In this document: one piece after another, positions 16,346-24,807 of the stretch | How positions within the stretch are numbered: the stretch's first letter is position 1 | How the letters are laid out: every line of letters starts with the position of its first letter | NCBI GenBank assembly: GCA_013140555.1 | Contig: JABFSO010000454.1 | Span: 1-36,549 of the forward strand | DNA from: Cyclobacteriaceae bacterium | GTDB lineage: Bacteria > Bacteroidota > Bacteroidia > Cytophagales > Cyclobacteriaceae | DNA length: 36,549 nucleotides | Direction of reading: 5' to 3' | Position numbers and translations under genes: made by a program | The notes under the pieces: generated by a model | The model's input: the letters and a program-made list of their open reading frames with translations, nothing else | Told to the model about the DNA's origin: nothing | Databases searched by the model: none

Positions 16346-17107
16346 ATGTTACACACCACTCCCCGTGGTTGGGTACCCGATTTACCTGACCACCGCGATC
16401 AGCGTTATGACGCGCCAAATAAAGTTTTGCGCAAGCTCCCTTCCAGCGTAAACCTGACTAAACTTTGTCCTCCTGTTTATAACCAAGGCGATCTGAACAG
16501 TTGCACCGCTCATGCCATTGGTGCAGCCTATCAATTTGAGTTGCTTCGCCAAAATCGGGAAGAGGTGTTTATGCCTTCGCGCTTGTTCATTTACTACAAC
16601 GAACGGGCCATGGAAGGCAACATCAAAAGTGATAGTGGCGCCATGATTCGCAACGGCATTAAGAGTGTGAATAAGCAAGGTGTTTGTCCGGAGGATATGT
16701 GGCCCTACAACTTTGCACTATTTGCCAGCAAGCCCACCACTGCCTGTTATGCCAGAGCATTGAGTCATCAGGTGTTATCGTATCAACGTGTGAAGCGCTC
16801 GCTCACTCAAATGAAAAGTTGCCTAGCCGAAGGCTATCCATTTGTATTTGGCTTTACTGTATTCAATTCTTTCAACAGCAAAGAAGTAAAGCGCAGCGGC
16901 AAACTAAACATGCCCAAGAAAACTGAAAAAGACGATGGCGGCCACGCGGTGCTGGCGGTAGGCTATAGCGACAGCGCGAAACGATTTATTGTGCGCAACA
17001 GCTACGGGACTAAGTGGGGCAAGCAAGGATATTTCACCATGCCCTATAATTACTTATTGGATGAAGATCTGGCTGACGACTTCTGGACACTGCGCGTAAT
17101 TGAATAA
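16346..17107 (+). CDS. papain-like (C1 family) cysteine protease
   Basis: A 253-residue protein with a complete papain-type active site: oxyanion Gln47 and Cys53 in YNQGDLNSCTAHA, His200 in GGHAVLAVGY and Asn218 in IVRNSYGTKWG. There is no propeptide-sized extension and no signal peptide; it begins MLHTTPRGWVPDLPDHRDQR, a start usual for compact bacterial C1 peptidases. It should be a cytoplasmic endopeptidase unless exported by another route. It is the first gene of a same-strand run of hydrolases, with the lysozyme-like gene 22 bases further on. Confidence 0.9.
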   Translation: MLHTTPRGWVPDLPDHRDQRYDAPNKVLRKLPSSVNLTKLCPPVYNQGDLNSCTAHAIGAAYQFELLRQNREEVFMPSRLFIYYNERAMEGNIKSDSGAMIRNGIKSVNKQGVCPEDMWPYNFALFASKPTTACYARALSHQVLSYQRVKRSLTQMKSCLAEGYPFVFGFTVFNSFNSKEVKRSGKLNMPKKTEKDDGGHAVLAVGYSDSAKRFIVRNSYGTKWGKQGYFTMPYNYLLDEDLADDFWTLRVIE

Positions 17108-17129
17108 AATGTTTTGAAATCAAAAAACT

Positions 17130-17909
17130 ATGCCAAATTATACCCCACAACTAGCACAGGAATATCAACAGCTGTTTGATACCTGTCAGATCAAAGAGGC
17201 TAAATACAATGAAATCGATGGCTTGCTAAATAAAATTGTTGCTGGCAAGTCGCGCTACGAATCCATTACACGTTCCATTGGCGTGCCGTGGTACTTCACC
17301 GGAATCATTCATTGCATGGAATGCAACAGTAAGTTTACCACCCATCTTCATAATGGCGATCCGCTCACGGCCCGCACGGTACGAGTACCTGCGGGTGATC
17401 CCAAGACGGGCAGTCCTCCATTTACATGGGAAGCCAGCGCGATTGATGCCCTCAAGTTGAAATCACTAGAGAAGTGGACCGACTGGAGTTTGCCGGGTAT
17501 TCTATTTCAATTTGAGCGGTACAACGGATTTGGCTATCGTCCAAAAGGGATTCAATCTCCTTACCTCTGGAGTTACTCCAACCACTACACAAAAGGAAAA
17601 TATGTGGCGGATGGCGCTTACGATGACAAAGCTGTTTCAAGGCAATGCGGAGCTGCCGTGCTATTGCGAAGGATGAGTGAAAAGCAAATTGCCGTAGTCG
17701 GAGAACTGGACATGATCACACAAATCAAAGTAATAGGCGCCACTGTGAATTACGCTCCCAACACCGTTGCGATCAATGCGGAGCAGTTACAAAAATTATT
17801 AAATCGGGTAGGGCTGCATGTGCGCATTGATGGTAAAGCAGGCAAGATAACATCCGATGCCTATTTCAGCATTTCAGGAAAATATTTAAAAGGAGACACA
17901 CGCAGATAA
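17130..17909 (+). CDS. lysozyme-like protein with C-terminal peptidoglycan-binding-like part
   Basis: A 259-residue protein. Residues about 45-190 show a recognisable lysozyme-like pattern: GVPWYFTGIIHCMECNSKF, then HLHNGDPLTARTVRVPAG. Glu64 is placed like the catalytic acid of goose/phage-type lysozymes. The last 70 residues, around VNYAPNTVAINAEQLQKLLN, look like a small peptidoglycan-binding-like unit (tentative). No signal peptide is present, so the enzyme would need lysis, phage-like release or a dedicated secretion machine to reach peptidoglycan. It lies between the papain-like protease gene and a small helical-protein gene. Confidence 0.65.
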   Translation: MPNYTPQLAQEYQQLFDTCQIKEAKYNEIDGLLNKIVAGKSRYESITRSIGVPWYFTGIIHCMECNSKFTTHLHNGDPLTARTVRVPAGDPKTGSPPFTWEASAIDALKLKSLEKWTDWSLPGILFQFERYNGFGYRPKGIQSPYLWSYSNHYTKGKYVADGAYDDKAVSRQCGAAVLLRRMSEKQIAVVGELDMITQIKVIGATVNYAPNTVAINAEQLQKLLNRVGLHVRIDGKAGKITSDAYFSISGKYLKGDTRR

Positions 17910-17924
17910 ACAGTATTAATAGAT

Positions 17925-18242
17925 ATGGAAGTAGTACAGATGAAACAAATAGAAAATCAATCACTCTTTAATTGGAAGACACTGGAAGAGCAACATAAAA
18001 ACACTTTTAAAAGAGAGTATGTGGCCTGTCATGAACCACACGAATTCAAATGGATAACTGAAAATGTGCAGGCTGTATTTCCGCAATTCAGAAAAAGCCT
18101 GGTAGAGCGCGCGATAGAAGAAGTATGCCACGAGATGAAGCACACCCCCCGCAAGCGCCACGAATTTTTTGAACGGTTACAAGTGGCATTAGAAACACAG
18201 AAGCTCACCACCAAAGAAGCGTTGAAAAAAGTGAGCAAGTAA
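17925..18242 (+). CDS. small helical hypothetical protein
   Basis: 105 residues (100 if the second ATG at 17940 is used), charged and apparently all-helical. No motif I recognise. Features include a run of alternating charges (FKREYVACHEPHEFKW) and a basic, helix-forming C terminus ending KEALKKVSK. It starts 15 bases after the lysozyme-like gene and is probably co-transcribed. By position it could be an immunity, chaperone or adaptor protein for that enzyme, but nothing in the sequence proves it. Confidence 0.6.
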   Translation: MEVVQMKQIENQSLFNWKTLEEQHKNTFKREYVACHEPHEFKWITENVQAVFPQFRKSLVERAIEEVCHEMKHTPRKRHEFFERLQVALETQKLTTKEALKKVSK

Positions 18243-18307
18243 GTATTCGCATAAGCAGAGAAAATTGTTATGATAAAAAATGAATATAGCCGAAATTAAA
18301 AAAACTC

Positions 18308-19117
18308 ATGAAAATAATCCATACACTTCGAGCACTCTCGCGCATCAAATCTGTGAAGCACTTAATGGTTGTAATATTCTTGTTATTCGTTGCGGTGGTC
18401 GTTCAATCGTTTACCTATAATCAAGGTTATATAAAAGCAAACCAAAAGATGACGCGTGCTTTAAAATATGCAGCTATTTTTCCAGACAGCATACTTAAAG
18501 TGAAAACTGATTTTAGGGAGATATTAATTGAAAAAACAATCATTCAAGGAGAACGAAAAATACATTATATCTCCTTACTACTTCCTCCAGTAGCTAATTG
18601 TAAAGTAGCTCGTATTCATCAACAACTCACAGATGTTGCGTTAAAAGCGCACCATCATCTAACCGTTACAAAAGAGTTCATGGTGCAATCTTTTGTATGT
18701 AACTCTGCCGCAACATTCTTTTTCATTCTCGGCAGTGCCAGTTTAGCTTTTATTACCAAATCCGGTTTTGCACAGGCGAATCCATATCTTCTTAACATTC
18801 TTATTTGTTCAATTGCGATTGGTTCATTTTTTGTTGGGCTTTCAAATGTATTCAAACAAGAACAGAATGCGAATGACAATTTAAACATGTATATAAAATG
18901 TATTGATCTTGAACAAAAGATCAGAACAGAATTATCAACCAACAATTACATTCTGCAAAAAGCTTCCCAACCATGCGATACAACATCCACATTAAACAAA
19001 ACAATTGAGGCTTTTGATGCTCAGATAGCTAACCTTAATGGTGTAAAACTTGGTTTTAATATCGATGCGCTTAAAACATTAAGCACCCAAGTCTTAGACT
19101 CCAATTTCAAACCCTAA
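18308..19117 (+). CDS. membrane protein of unknown function (three hydrophobic segments)
   Basis: A 269-residue protein with membrane helices at about 18-36, 128-148 and 160-180. A soluble domain of some 90 residues lies between the first and second, and the C-terminal 80 residues are helical with coiled-coil character. No family was recognised. The next gene, the membrane patatin, starts 10 bases after its stop, so the two membrane proteins are probably made together and may form a complex (inference). A stretch upstream (18243-18307) is AT-rich without a clear promoter. Confidence 0.65.
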   Translation: MKIIHTLRALSRIKSVKHLMVVIFLLFVAVVVQSFTYNQGYIKANQKMTRALKYAAIFPDSILKVKTDFREILIEKTIIQGERKIHYISLLLPPVANCKVARIHQQLTDVALKAHHHLTVTKEFMVQSFVCNSAATFFFILGSASLAFITKSGFAQANPYLLNILICSIAIGSFFVGLSNVFKQEQNANDNLNMYIKCIDLEQKIRTELSTNNYILQKASQPCDTTSTLNKTIEAFDAQIANLNGVKLGFNIDALKTLSTQVLDSNFKP

Positions 19118-19127
19118 CTTTTTTGTC

Positions 19128-21317
19128 ATGTCACTATTCAAACATATTCGCTATACCTTGCTTTCAGTATGGTTTTACGCCCCAGGTGTAATCACCATCT
19201 TCATTGGCTATTTTCTTCTCACAAAACTCACACAAGGTCAAGATGTGGTAATGTTGGTAGGCGAAGCCAAGTTACCCGTACTCTTCACTGCGGTTGGAGT
19301 AATTCTATGGGCCTTCTTTGTTTGGTACTGCAGTCGATTGATTGGCTATGAGAAAAGATTTAATGACGTTAACTGGCCACTCGATTACTTATCATTATTC
19401 CCCCGACTATTAGCCTACAACACATTTGTTGTTGTACAAACGGCCATTATTGCTTTGCCTACAGTAGGCAGTGATAACAGTTATTTGTTATGGGCATTTG
19501 TCTTTCTTCAAAATGCCTATTATTTTATCTTACAAAAGGCAATTAAAACAAAAGATAAAGTGGCTACCATAGCAGCGCTTTTCATTGCTGCCTTATATAC
19601 CGGGTATCTGGTATTTCTTTATCTCCGAAATCAAGATGGAGAGGCACATGAATATCATTTGCCATGGATGGCACTTCTTTTATTTGGCTTGCAAATCCTA
19701 GTGCTTTATTTTTTCATTCTACGCAGAGTTAAAATAGATCAAAATGCCGGGCACGGTTATCCAGATGATGCCATCGACTATGTATCCATTGGCTCCATTA
19801 AAGTAATAAAAGTACCAGCATGGCTTAAAGCGCAAGAAAAAAACACCTTCCTCATCTTCAATATAATTTCGGGCCTAGCCATCGCCTTGTATTTTGTGGT
19901 GCTTAACAGTGTTTGGGTAGCGTCTCAATTAGGACCATTGCCTGTGGTGCTATTGGCCTTTGGAATTTTAGCCGGATTAGCCACCATCATCACATACCTC
20001 TCGATGCGAGTAAAATTCAACCTCTTCTTTGTATTACTGGTAATCGCCATTGTTGTAGGGAATTTATTTGATCCTTATTCAGTAAAGCTTACCAAAGCTA
20101 AGAAACCATTTGTGCATCAACAACGGCCTTCCTTAGAAGCCTACCTCGCAAAATGGATACAACATCGAAAAGCAAAAATGATAAACAATGATTCGTTAAA
20201 CCCCTATCGTGTTTATCTGGTGCTGGCAGATGGAGGCGCTTCGCGTTCAGGCTATTGGGCAGCCAGCGTCTTAGCCGCCATTCAACAACAGTCATTGAGC
20301 GATTCGGCTACCAATGAAACATTCAACGATCATTTACTGGCACTCTCGGGTGCTTCCGGTGGCAGCGTGGGCAATGCAGTGTTCTACAGTTTGCTGAAAA
20401 AAGAGCAGCACGATCCTAACATCCTCCAACACGCTCGTGAATTCTTAGGCCACGATTTTCTTACCTATACCATTGCGCATTATCTCGGCTCTGATTTAGC
20501 AGGCCATTTTATACCCGGCTTGCGCGACCGCGCTACTGCCCTTAGCAACAGCATGGATTACTGGTCTACCGGTGCGAGCGATGTATTTAAAAAAGAGGTA
20601 GATGAAGCCTTCGACCAGAGCGGCCGCCTGCCCATACTTTTTATCAATACCACTCGAGTGCAAGAAGGCACTCCGGCTGTGGTGAGTTCGATAAGACTCG
20701 ATAGTGTAAGCAATCGTCTGGACGTGCTCAGCTTAATCGATTCAACGTACGCCCAAGGTAAGGGAAACATACAGCTAAGCACGGCTGCTGTATTGGGTGC
20801 ACGCTTCCCATACGTATCGCCTGCAGGAGGTATATCATATGAAGCAAAAGAAAAAGAGCCAAATCATTCTTTTGTGGATGGTGGCTATTTCGATAACAGT
20901 GGTGGTGGCATTATCCATGAGATGATGCAACGAATCGAGAAAATTCAAAACGATACTACAAATAGTCTTTCAAAGGATTTGAAAAGAATGAGGTTCTACC
21001 TGATTCATCTTACCAACACTCCGGATAGCGATGGCAATCTCAATCCAATTCACCCGCTTACCAACGATTTGGCAGCACCACTGTTAACGGTGTTCAATAC
21101 CTACGGCTCGCAAACAACGGTAAACGACAAACGACTGGAAACTTTCATGACACGATTTTGCAACTGCACCACTGCCAACAAAGAAATAAATCTCTATCGC
21201 ACCAAAAAAAATGAAAGCTATCCAATGAATTGGGTAATCAGTCAATACCGCAAAGATTTGATGGATGCACGGGTAGATGAGGTGATTCAAGAAGAGTTAA
21301 AGAACGGTTTAAAATAA
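19128..21317 (+). CDS. patatin-like phospholipase fused to a polytopic membrane domain
   Basis: A 729-residue protein. Residues 1-315 contain about nine membrane helices; a short linker leads to a patatin-type domain (about 360-720). The patatin hallmarks are visible: a Gly/Arg oxyanion segment ADGGASRSGYW (368-377), the nucleophile elbow GASGGS with Ser410, and the Asp of the catalytic dyad in VDGGYFDNSGGG (Asp584). It should hydrolyse membrane lipid acyl esters at the inner membrane. Patatins are usually soluble or carry an outer-membrane barrel, so a nine-helix inner-membrane anchor is less common. A helical stretch at about 430-500 separates nucleophile and Asp motifs. The unknown membrane-protein gene ends 10 bases upstream. 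Confidence 0.85.
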   Translation: MSLFKHIRYTLLSVWFYAPGVITIFIGYFLLTKLTQGQDVVMLVGEAKLPVLFTAVGVILWAFFVWYCSRLIGYEKRFNDVNWPLDYLSLFPRLLAYNTFVVVQTAIIALPTVGSDNSYLLWAFVFLQNAYYFILQKAIKTKDKVATIAALFIAALYTGYLVFLYLRNQDGEAHEYHLPWMALLLFGLQILVLYFFILRRVKIDQNAGHGYPDDAIDYVSIGSIKVIKVPAWLKAQEKNTFLIFNIISGLAIALYFVVLNSVWVASQLGPLPVVLLAFGILAGLATIITYLSMRVKFNLFFVLLVIAIVVGNLFDPYSVKLTKAKKPFVHQQRPSLEAYLAKWIQHRKAKMINNDSLNPYRVYLVLADGGASRSGYWAASVLAAIQQQSLSDSATNETFNDHLLALSGASGGSVGNAVFYSLLKKEQHDPNILQHAREFLGHDFLTYTIAHYLGSDLAGHFIPGLRDRATALSNSMDYWSTGASDVFKKEVDEAFDQSGRLPILFINTTRVQEGTPAVVSSIRLDSVSNRLDVLSLIDSTYAQGKGNIQLSTAAVLGARFPYVSPAGGISYEAKEKEPNHSFVDGGYFDNSGGGIIHEMMQRIEKIQNDTTNSLSKDLKRMRFYLIHLTNTPDSDGNLNPIHPLTNDLAAPLLTVFNTYGSQTTVNDKRLETFMTRFCNCTTANKEINLYRTKKNESYPMNWVISQYRKDLMDARVDEVIQEELKNGLK

Positions 21318-21371
21318 TAGACGGAGTAAGCCGAAAATCCGCAGAAGAGTAGGCGAAAGATATTAATACCC

Positions 21372-22412
21372 ATGGCATACTACCCATCTCTACGCGACTA
21401 CCAAACAAAAAGCGAACGTGTTCGCATCATTGAAAACATCCAACGCCTCAAGCAAGCCCTTACGGAGCAAGTGCCAAAGAAAAATCTGGAAGAAAATCTT
21501 TTGATCGCCACGTGGAATATTCGGGAGTTGGGCAAAAACGATAAAGCTGTTCGATTGCGCGAAACGCTTTTTTACATGGCCGAGATTATCTCTTCGTACG
21601 ATTTAGTAGCGATACAGGAAGTGGGCGAAGACTTGAAAGATCTGAAAGATCTCGTCAAGATTTTGGGACCGGAATGGGATTACCTCGTTACAGACATCAC
21701 CGAAGGAGCATCGGGCAATGGCGAGCGACTGGCCTTTGTCTTTGATTCGCGAAAAGTAATCTTCAGAAAAGTAGTAGGTGAAATTGTGCTCCCGGATGCA
21801 AAGGGAGAGTCCTCAAAGCAAATCGCGCGCACACCTTTCATTGTGGCGTTTCAATCCGGATGGTTCAAGTTTTACATTACTACCGTGCATATCTATTACG
21901 GTAAGGAAAGCAAGTCGTCCCCAGAATACAAAAGACGCGTAAAGGAAATCAGCAATGTCGCTTCCTTTCTTAAAAAGCGCACACTCAAAGAAAAGGAGAA
22001 TCACATTATTCTTGGTGACTTCAACATCACAGGCCGTGATACAAATGACGCTACATTCCAGGCGCTTGTTAAAGGCGGATTCAAAATACCACCTACACTA
22101 CTCGCATTAGGTGCTGCGAATACCAATGCCGATGGCACGATGCCGTATGACCAAATTGCCTACATCGATCAACCCGGCTACATGGAGTTTCACAATAGCT
22201 CCAACAGCGTAGGCGTATTCGACTTTTTCAAATACATTTTTCGAAAAGAAGATGAAGCTGCCTTTGAAAGCGAGCAGAAGAAATCAAAACTGACTTACAA
22301 GCAATGGAAAACCTTCCAGATGTCCGACCACCTTCCTCTATGGATTGAATTCAAAGTCGATTTCTCTGAGGCATATCTCAATAAGCTTAAAACAGAAGAG
22401 TATAAAAAATAA
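21372..22412 (+). CDS. endonuclease/exonuclease/phosphatase (EEP) superfamily enzyme
   Basis: A 346-residue protein with the full set of EEP motifs: Asn49 in ATWNIRELG, Glu83 in VAIQEVG, GERLAFVFD at 117-125, His173 in TTVHIYYG, Asp216/Asn218 in ILGDFNI and Asp319-His320 in MSDHLPLW. Members cut phosphodiester bonds in DNA, RNA or small molecules, or act as sphingomyelinase or phosphatase, with Mg2+. Which substrate applies here cannot be told from the sequence. An N-terminal helical extension of about 40 residues precedes the core. There is no signal peptide. It sits between the patatin gene and the 744-residue unknown protein, whose ATG is only 8 bases downstream. Confidence 0.88.
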   Translation: MAYYPSLRDYQTKSERVRIIENIQRLKQALTEQVPKKNLEENLLIATWNIRELGKNDKAVRLRETLFYMAEIISSYDLVAIQEVGEDLKDLKDLVKILGPEWDYLVTDITEGASGNGERLAFVFDSRKVIFRKVVGEIVLPDAKGESSKQIARTPFIVAFQSGWFKFYITTVHIYYGKESKSSPEYKRRVKEISNVASFLKKRTLKEKENHIILGDFNITGRDTNDATFQALVKGGFKIPPTLLALGAANTNADGTMPYDQIAYIDQPGYMEFHNSSNSVGVFDFFKYIFRKEDEAAFESEQKKSKLTYKQWKTFQMSDHLPLWIEFKVDFSEAYLNKLKTEEYKK

Positions 22413-22420
22413 AAAGGAAC

Positions 22421-24655
22421 ATGGATCCAAAAAACTTATTAAAACATCTGGGCGACAAAACGCTTCCCACCAAACTGGGTGAATACAAGTTTGAACAGAA
22501 GTTAATCGATGTTCCTTCTGGTGAAGACAAAGTGCAGTTTGCCTTTGGCATAGAAGCCAAGCCCGAAGCGTTTCTGTTCAATGACGCCAATGACTTTGAC
22601 CCCAAGAATCCGGACGATGTGCTCGGTCCCAGCTCCCTCATCGCTTTTACTCCCGGCAGTGCCTGGCTGAAATATTCTGCGTTGGCAGGAATCAAAACAG
22701 AATCCGGAATAGAAGTAGAGCAACTCGGATTCAACTTTGGTGGAAAAGGTTCTGTGATCTCCACAAGCTATAGCAAACATGGCCTCACCGAAACCGTAAA
22801 AGCTGCCATTGCTCATGATGTTACACACTTCAAATCTATTTTTGATCGCGATCAGATCAAGTCACTGGAAGCTGATGAAGCCGTTACATTCACTCTTAAG
22901 GGAAAGCTGGAAGCGTCCGTCAAACTAAAATGGTCGGATACATTTTCAGGCAGTCTTTCTGCGCTGGGTGAGTTGATCAATCAAAATCAATTATTCAAAA
23001 TAGAAGTAGGAGCCGAAGCATTTGCTTCCTATAAGATTACCGTTACCGATGATTTCACTGCCAAAATTATATGCAAACAAAAAGGCCAATACGGCATTTA
23101 CATCTCGAAAAGTATTTGCACCAATCAGGTAGGCTCAGTGGGCGCCAAAGTAGGTGCCGAATTTGAGAACAAAGCAGATATCGCCAAAGCCGTAGGCCAT
23201 TTGATCGAAGGATATTTTGGCATGGCTGAAAACGAAATTGAAGCTTTAGTAGCGAAAGCGGAAGACGCCATCACGGATACAGAGAAAAAAGCGCTGCAAG
23301 CAATAGGAGAAAATTTAGGCTGGGTAGAAGAAAAATTTGACTTGGTCAAGAAACTCAAGAAAGAATATGAAAACCTAAAAAAGAAAATTGGCGAAAAGAT
23401 TGAAGAATGGGCAACCATCAAAGTATCCGTTGCATTTACCTACGACTATAACCGCATCAGCACACGCGCTACTTTATTGGAAGCCGAAACCAATGACGCT
23501 GGCATCGATCGCTTTCACGTTCCAATTCTAAAGATGAATGCTGATGAACTCATCAAATCGTACCAGGCGGGTGAAAAAATATTATCCAGTGTAAAATATA
23601 ACAAAACCGATGTGAACGAAGTGATACGCTCCACCGGTTTTTCCATTGGCATCGGCAAATGGACTGCCGGCAGCAGCAAAAAAATTGCTGTCGAAACAGA
23701 AGAGCAAGAAGATCAATTCGGCTACAAGAAAATCAGCTACCAAGGGAATCGGTACTATGGCGAAGAGGCGTTCGGAGATGGTGTCAACTGGAAGATTGAC
23801 TTAAACGCACAAATGAGTGCCTTCTCACAAAACAAAGTTCCGTTTGCCAACGAATTTGACTACGGATTTTACGTGGGCTACGAATGGAAAGAGAACAAAC
23901 TCAATTTCAATGAGTGTGCGCACTTCACCGATCTGGTTGCCATTTGGGGAATTATTCCTATAGAAAAAATAGAGAGCGAAGCACAACGCCTGGCAGACGA
24001 GTTAAAAACGCGGAGAGACATAAAACTCTCTTGCGAAATAAAAGTGAAGTCCGAAGCTTTCGAAATGATTTTACCTGCGCTGGCAAAAAGCAGCAAGCGA
24101 CAAGATATTATTGCGTTGGCCCTTGGCAAATCCATGCCACGGTGGGGCGACTACAAAACACGGAAAGACATCGCGCTGCGGACGCAGGTGTATGCAGCTT
24201 TGTGGAAGTCGTACCTCTCCGAGCTTGACGATCCGCATCCTACTACGCAGCTCTATGCAGATGAAGCGTATCGTACGCTGCGCTCGAGTGATAAAGAATT
24301 GGCCGAAGCAGAATTGAATTATAAAGAAGGTGTATTTAAACCGTACTCGTTCGGCTCGACAATTAACGTAAACAAAAACACCTATTTGGCTGCGCAAAAG
24401 TTAGGCGATGGGTTTTCTCTCTTGGCATCGGGCAACGATTCGCGCTCATCGCTGGCGCATAACAAAGTGATCCCTTCGGCATTTGACAACATTGAAGATT
24501 TCTGGCGGTTTCCGCATCATATCAAAACACTGGGCACATTGCTCGCGCTCGTGCTAGATGGCTACCCTACTTTAAAACCTTTTGTAGATCGCACCGCCAG
24601 CATTCAATACAAAAATGAACAAGGAAAAGAAATGGTGATAGTTATTGGGAGGTGA
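22421..24655 (+). CDS. large protein of unknown function, beta-rich with central helical bundle
   Basis: A 744-residue protein without a signal peptide and without any motif I recognise. Residues 1-245 are beta-rich, with GVEVEQLGF-type amphipathic strands such as AVTFTLKGKLEASVKLKW. Residues about 250-335 are strongly helical and charged, coiled-coil-like (VKKLKKEYENLKKKIGEKIEE). Residues 335-560 return to beta strands. The last 180 residues are mixed, with helices such as YADEAYRTLRSSDKELAEAE. The alternation of amphipathic beta sheets and a helical insert would suit a pore-forming or lipid-binding protein, but this is a guess. It starts 8 bases after the EEP gene. Confidence 0.7.
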   Translation: MDPKNLLKHLGDKTLPTKLGEYKFEQKLIDVPSGEDKVQFAFGIEAKPEAFLFNDANDFDPKNPDDVLGPSSLIAFTPGSAWLKYSALAGIKTESGIEVEQLGFNFGGKGSVISTSYSKHGLTETVKAAIAHDVTHFKSIFDRDQIKSLEADEAVTFTLKGKLEASVKLKWSDTFSGSLSALGELINQNQLFKIEVGAEAFASYKITVTDDFTAKIICKQKGQYGIYISKSICTNQVGSVGAKVGAEFENKADIAKAVGHLIEGYFGMAENEIEALVAKAEDAITDTEKKALQAIGENLGWVEEKFDLVKKLKKEYENLKKKIGEKIEEWATIKVSVAFTYDYNRISTRATLLEAETNDAGIDRFHVPILKMNADELIKSYQAGEKILSSVKYNKTDVNEVIRSTGFSIGIGKWTAGSSKKIAVETEEQEDQFGYKKISYQGNRYYGEEAFGDGVNWKIDLNAQMSAFSQNKVPFANEFDYGFYVGYEWKENKLNFNECAHFTDLVAIWGIIPIEKIESEAQRLADELKTRRDIKLSCEIKVKSEAFEMILPALAKSSKRQDIIALALGKSMPRWGDYKTRKDIALRTQVYAALWKSYLSELDDPHPTTQLYADEAYRTLRSSDKELAEAELNYKEGVFKPYSFGSTINVNKNTYLAAQKLGDGFSLLASGNDSRSSLAHNKVIPSAFDNIEDFWRFPHHIKTLGTLLALVLDGYPTLKPFVDRTASIQYKNEQGKEMVIVIGR

Positions 24656-24807
24656 TTGTAAAAATGATGAGAATAACATAAACCGTAAGAAGGTATGCTA
24701 TCGGAATTGACAGAGATGGAGAAGGTATTATCTGCGCCAATCATTGCGTGAAAATATTTAATCTGATACAACTGAAAAACCAAATACCACCAATATAATT
24801 AACCCCC

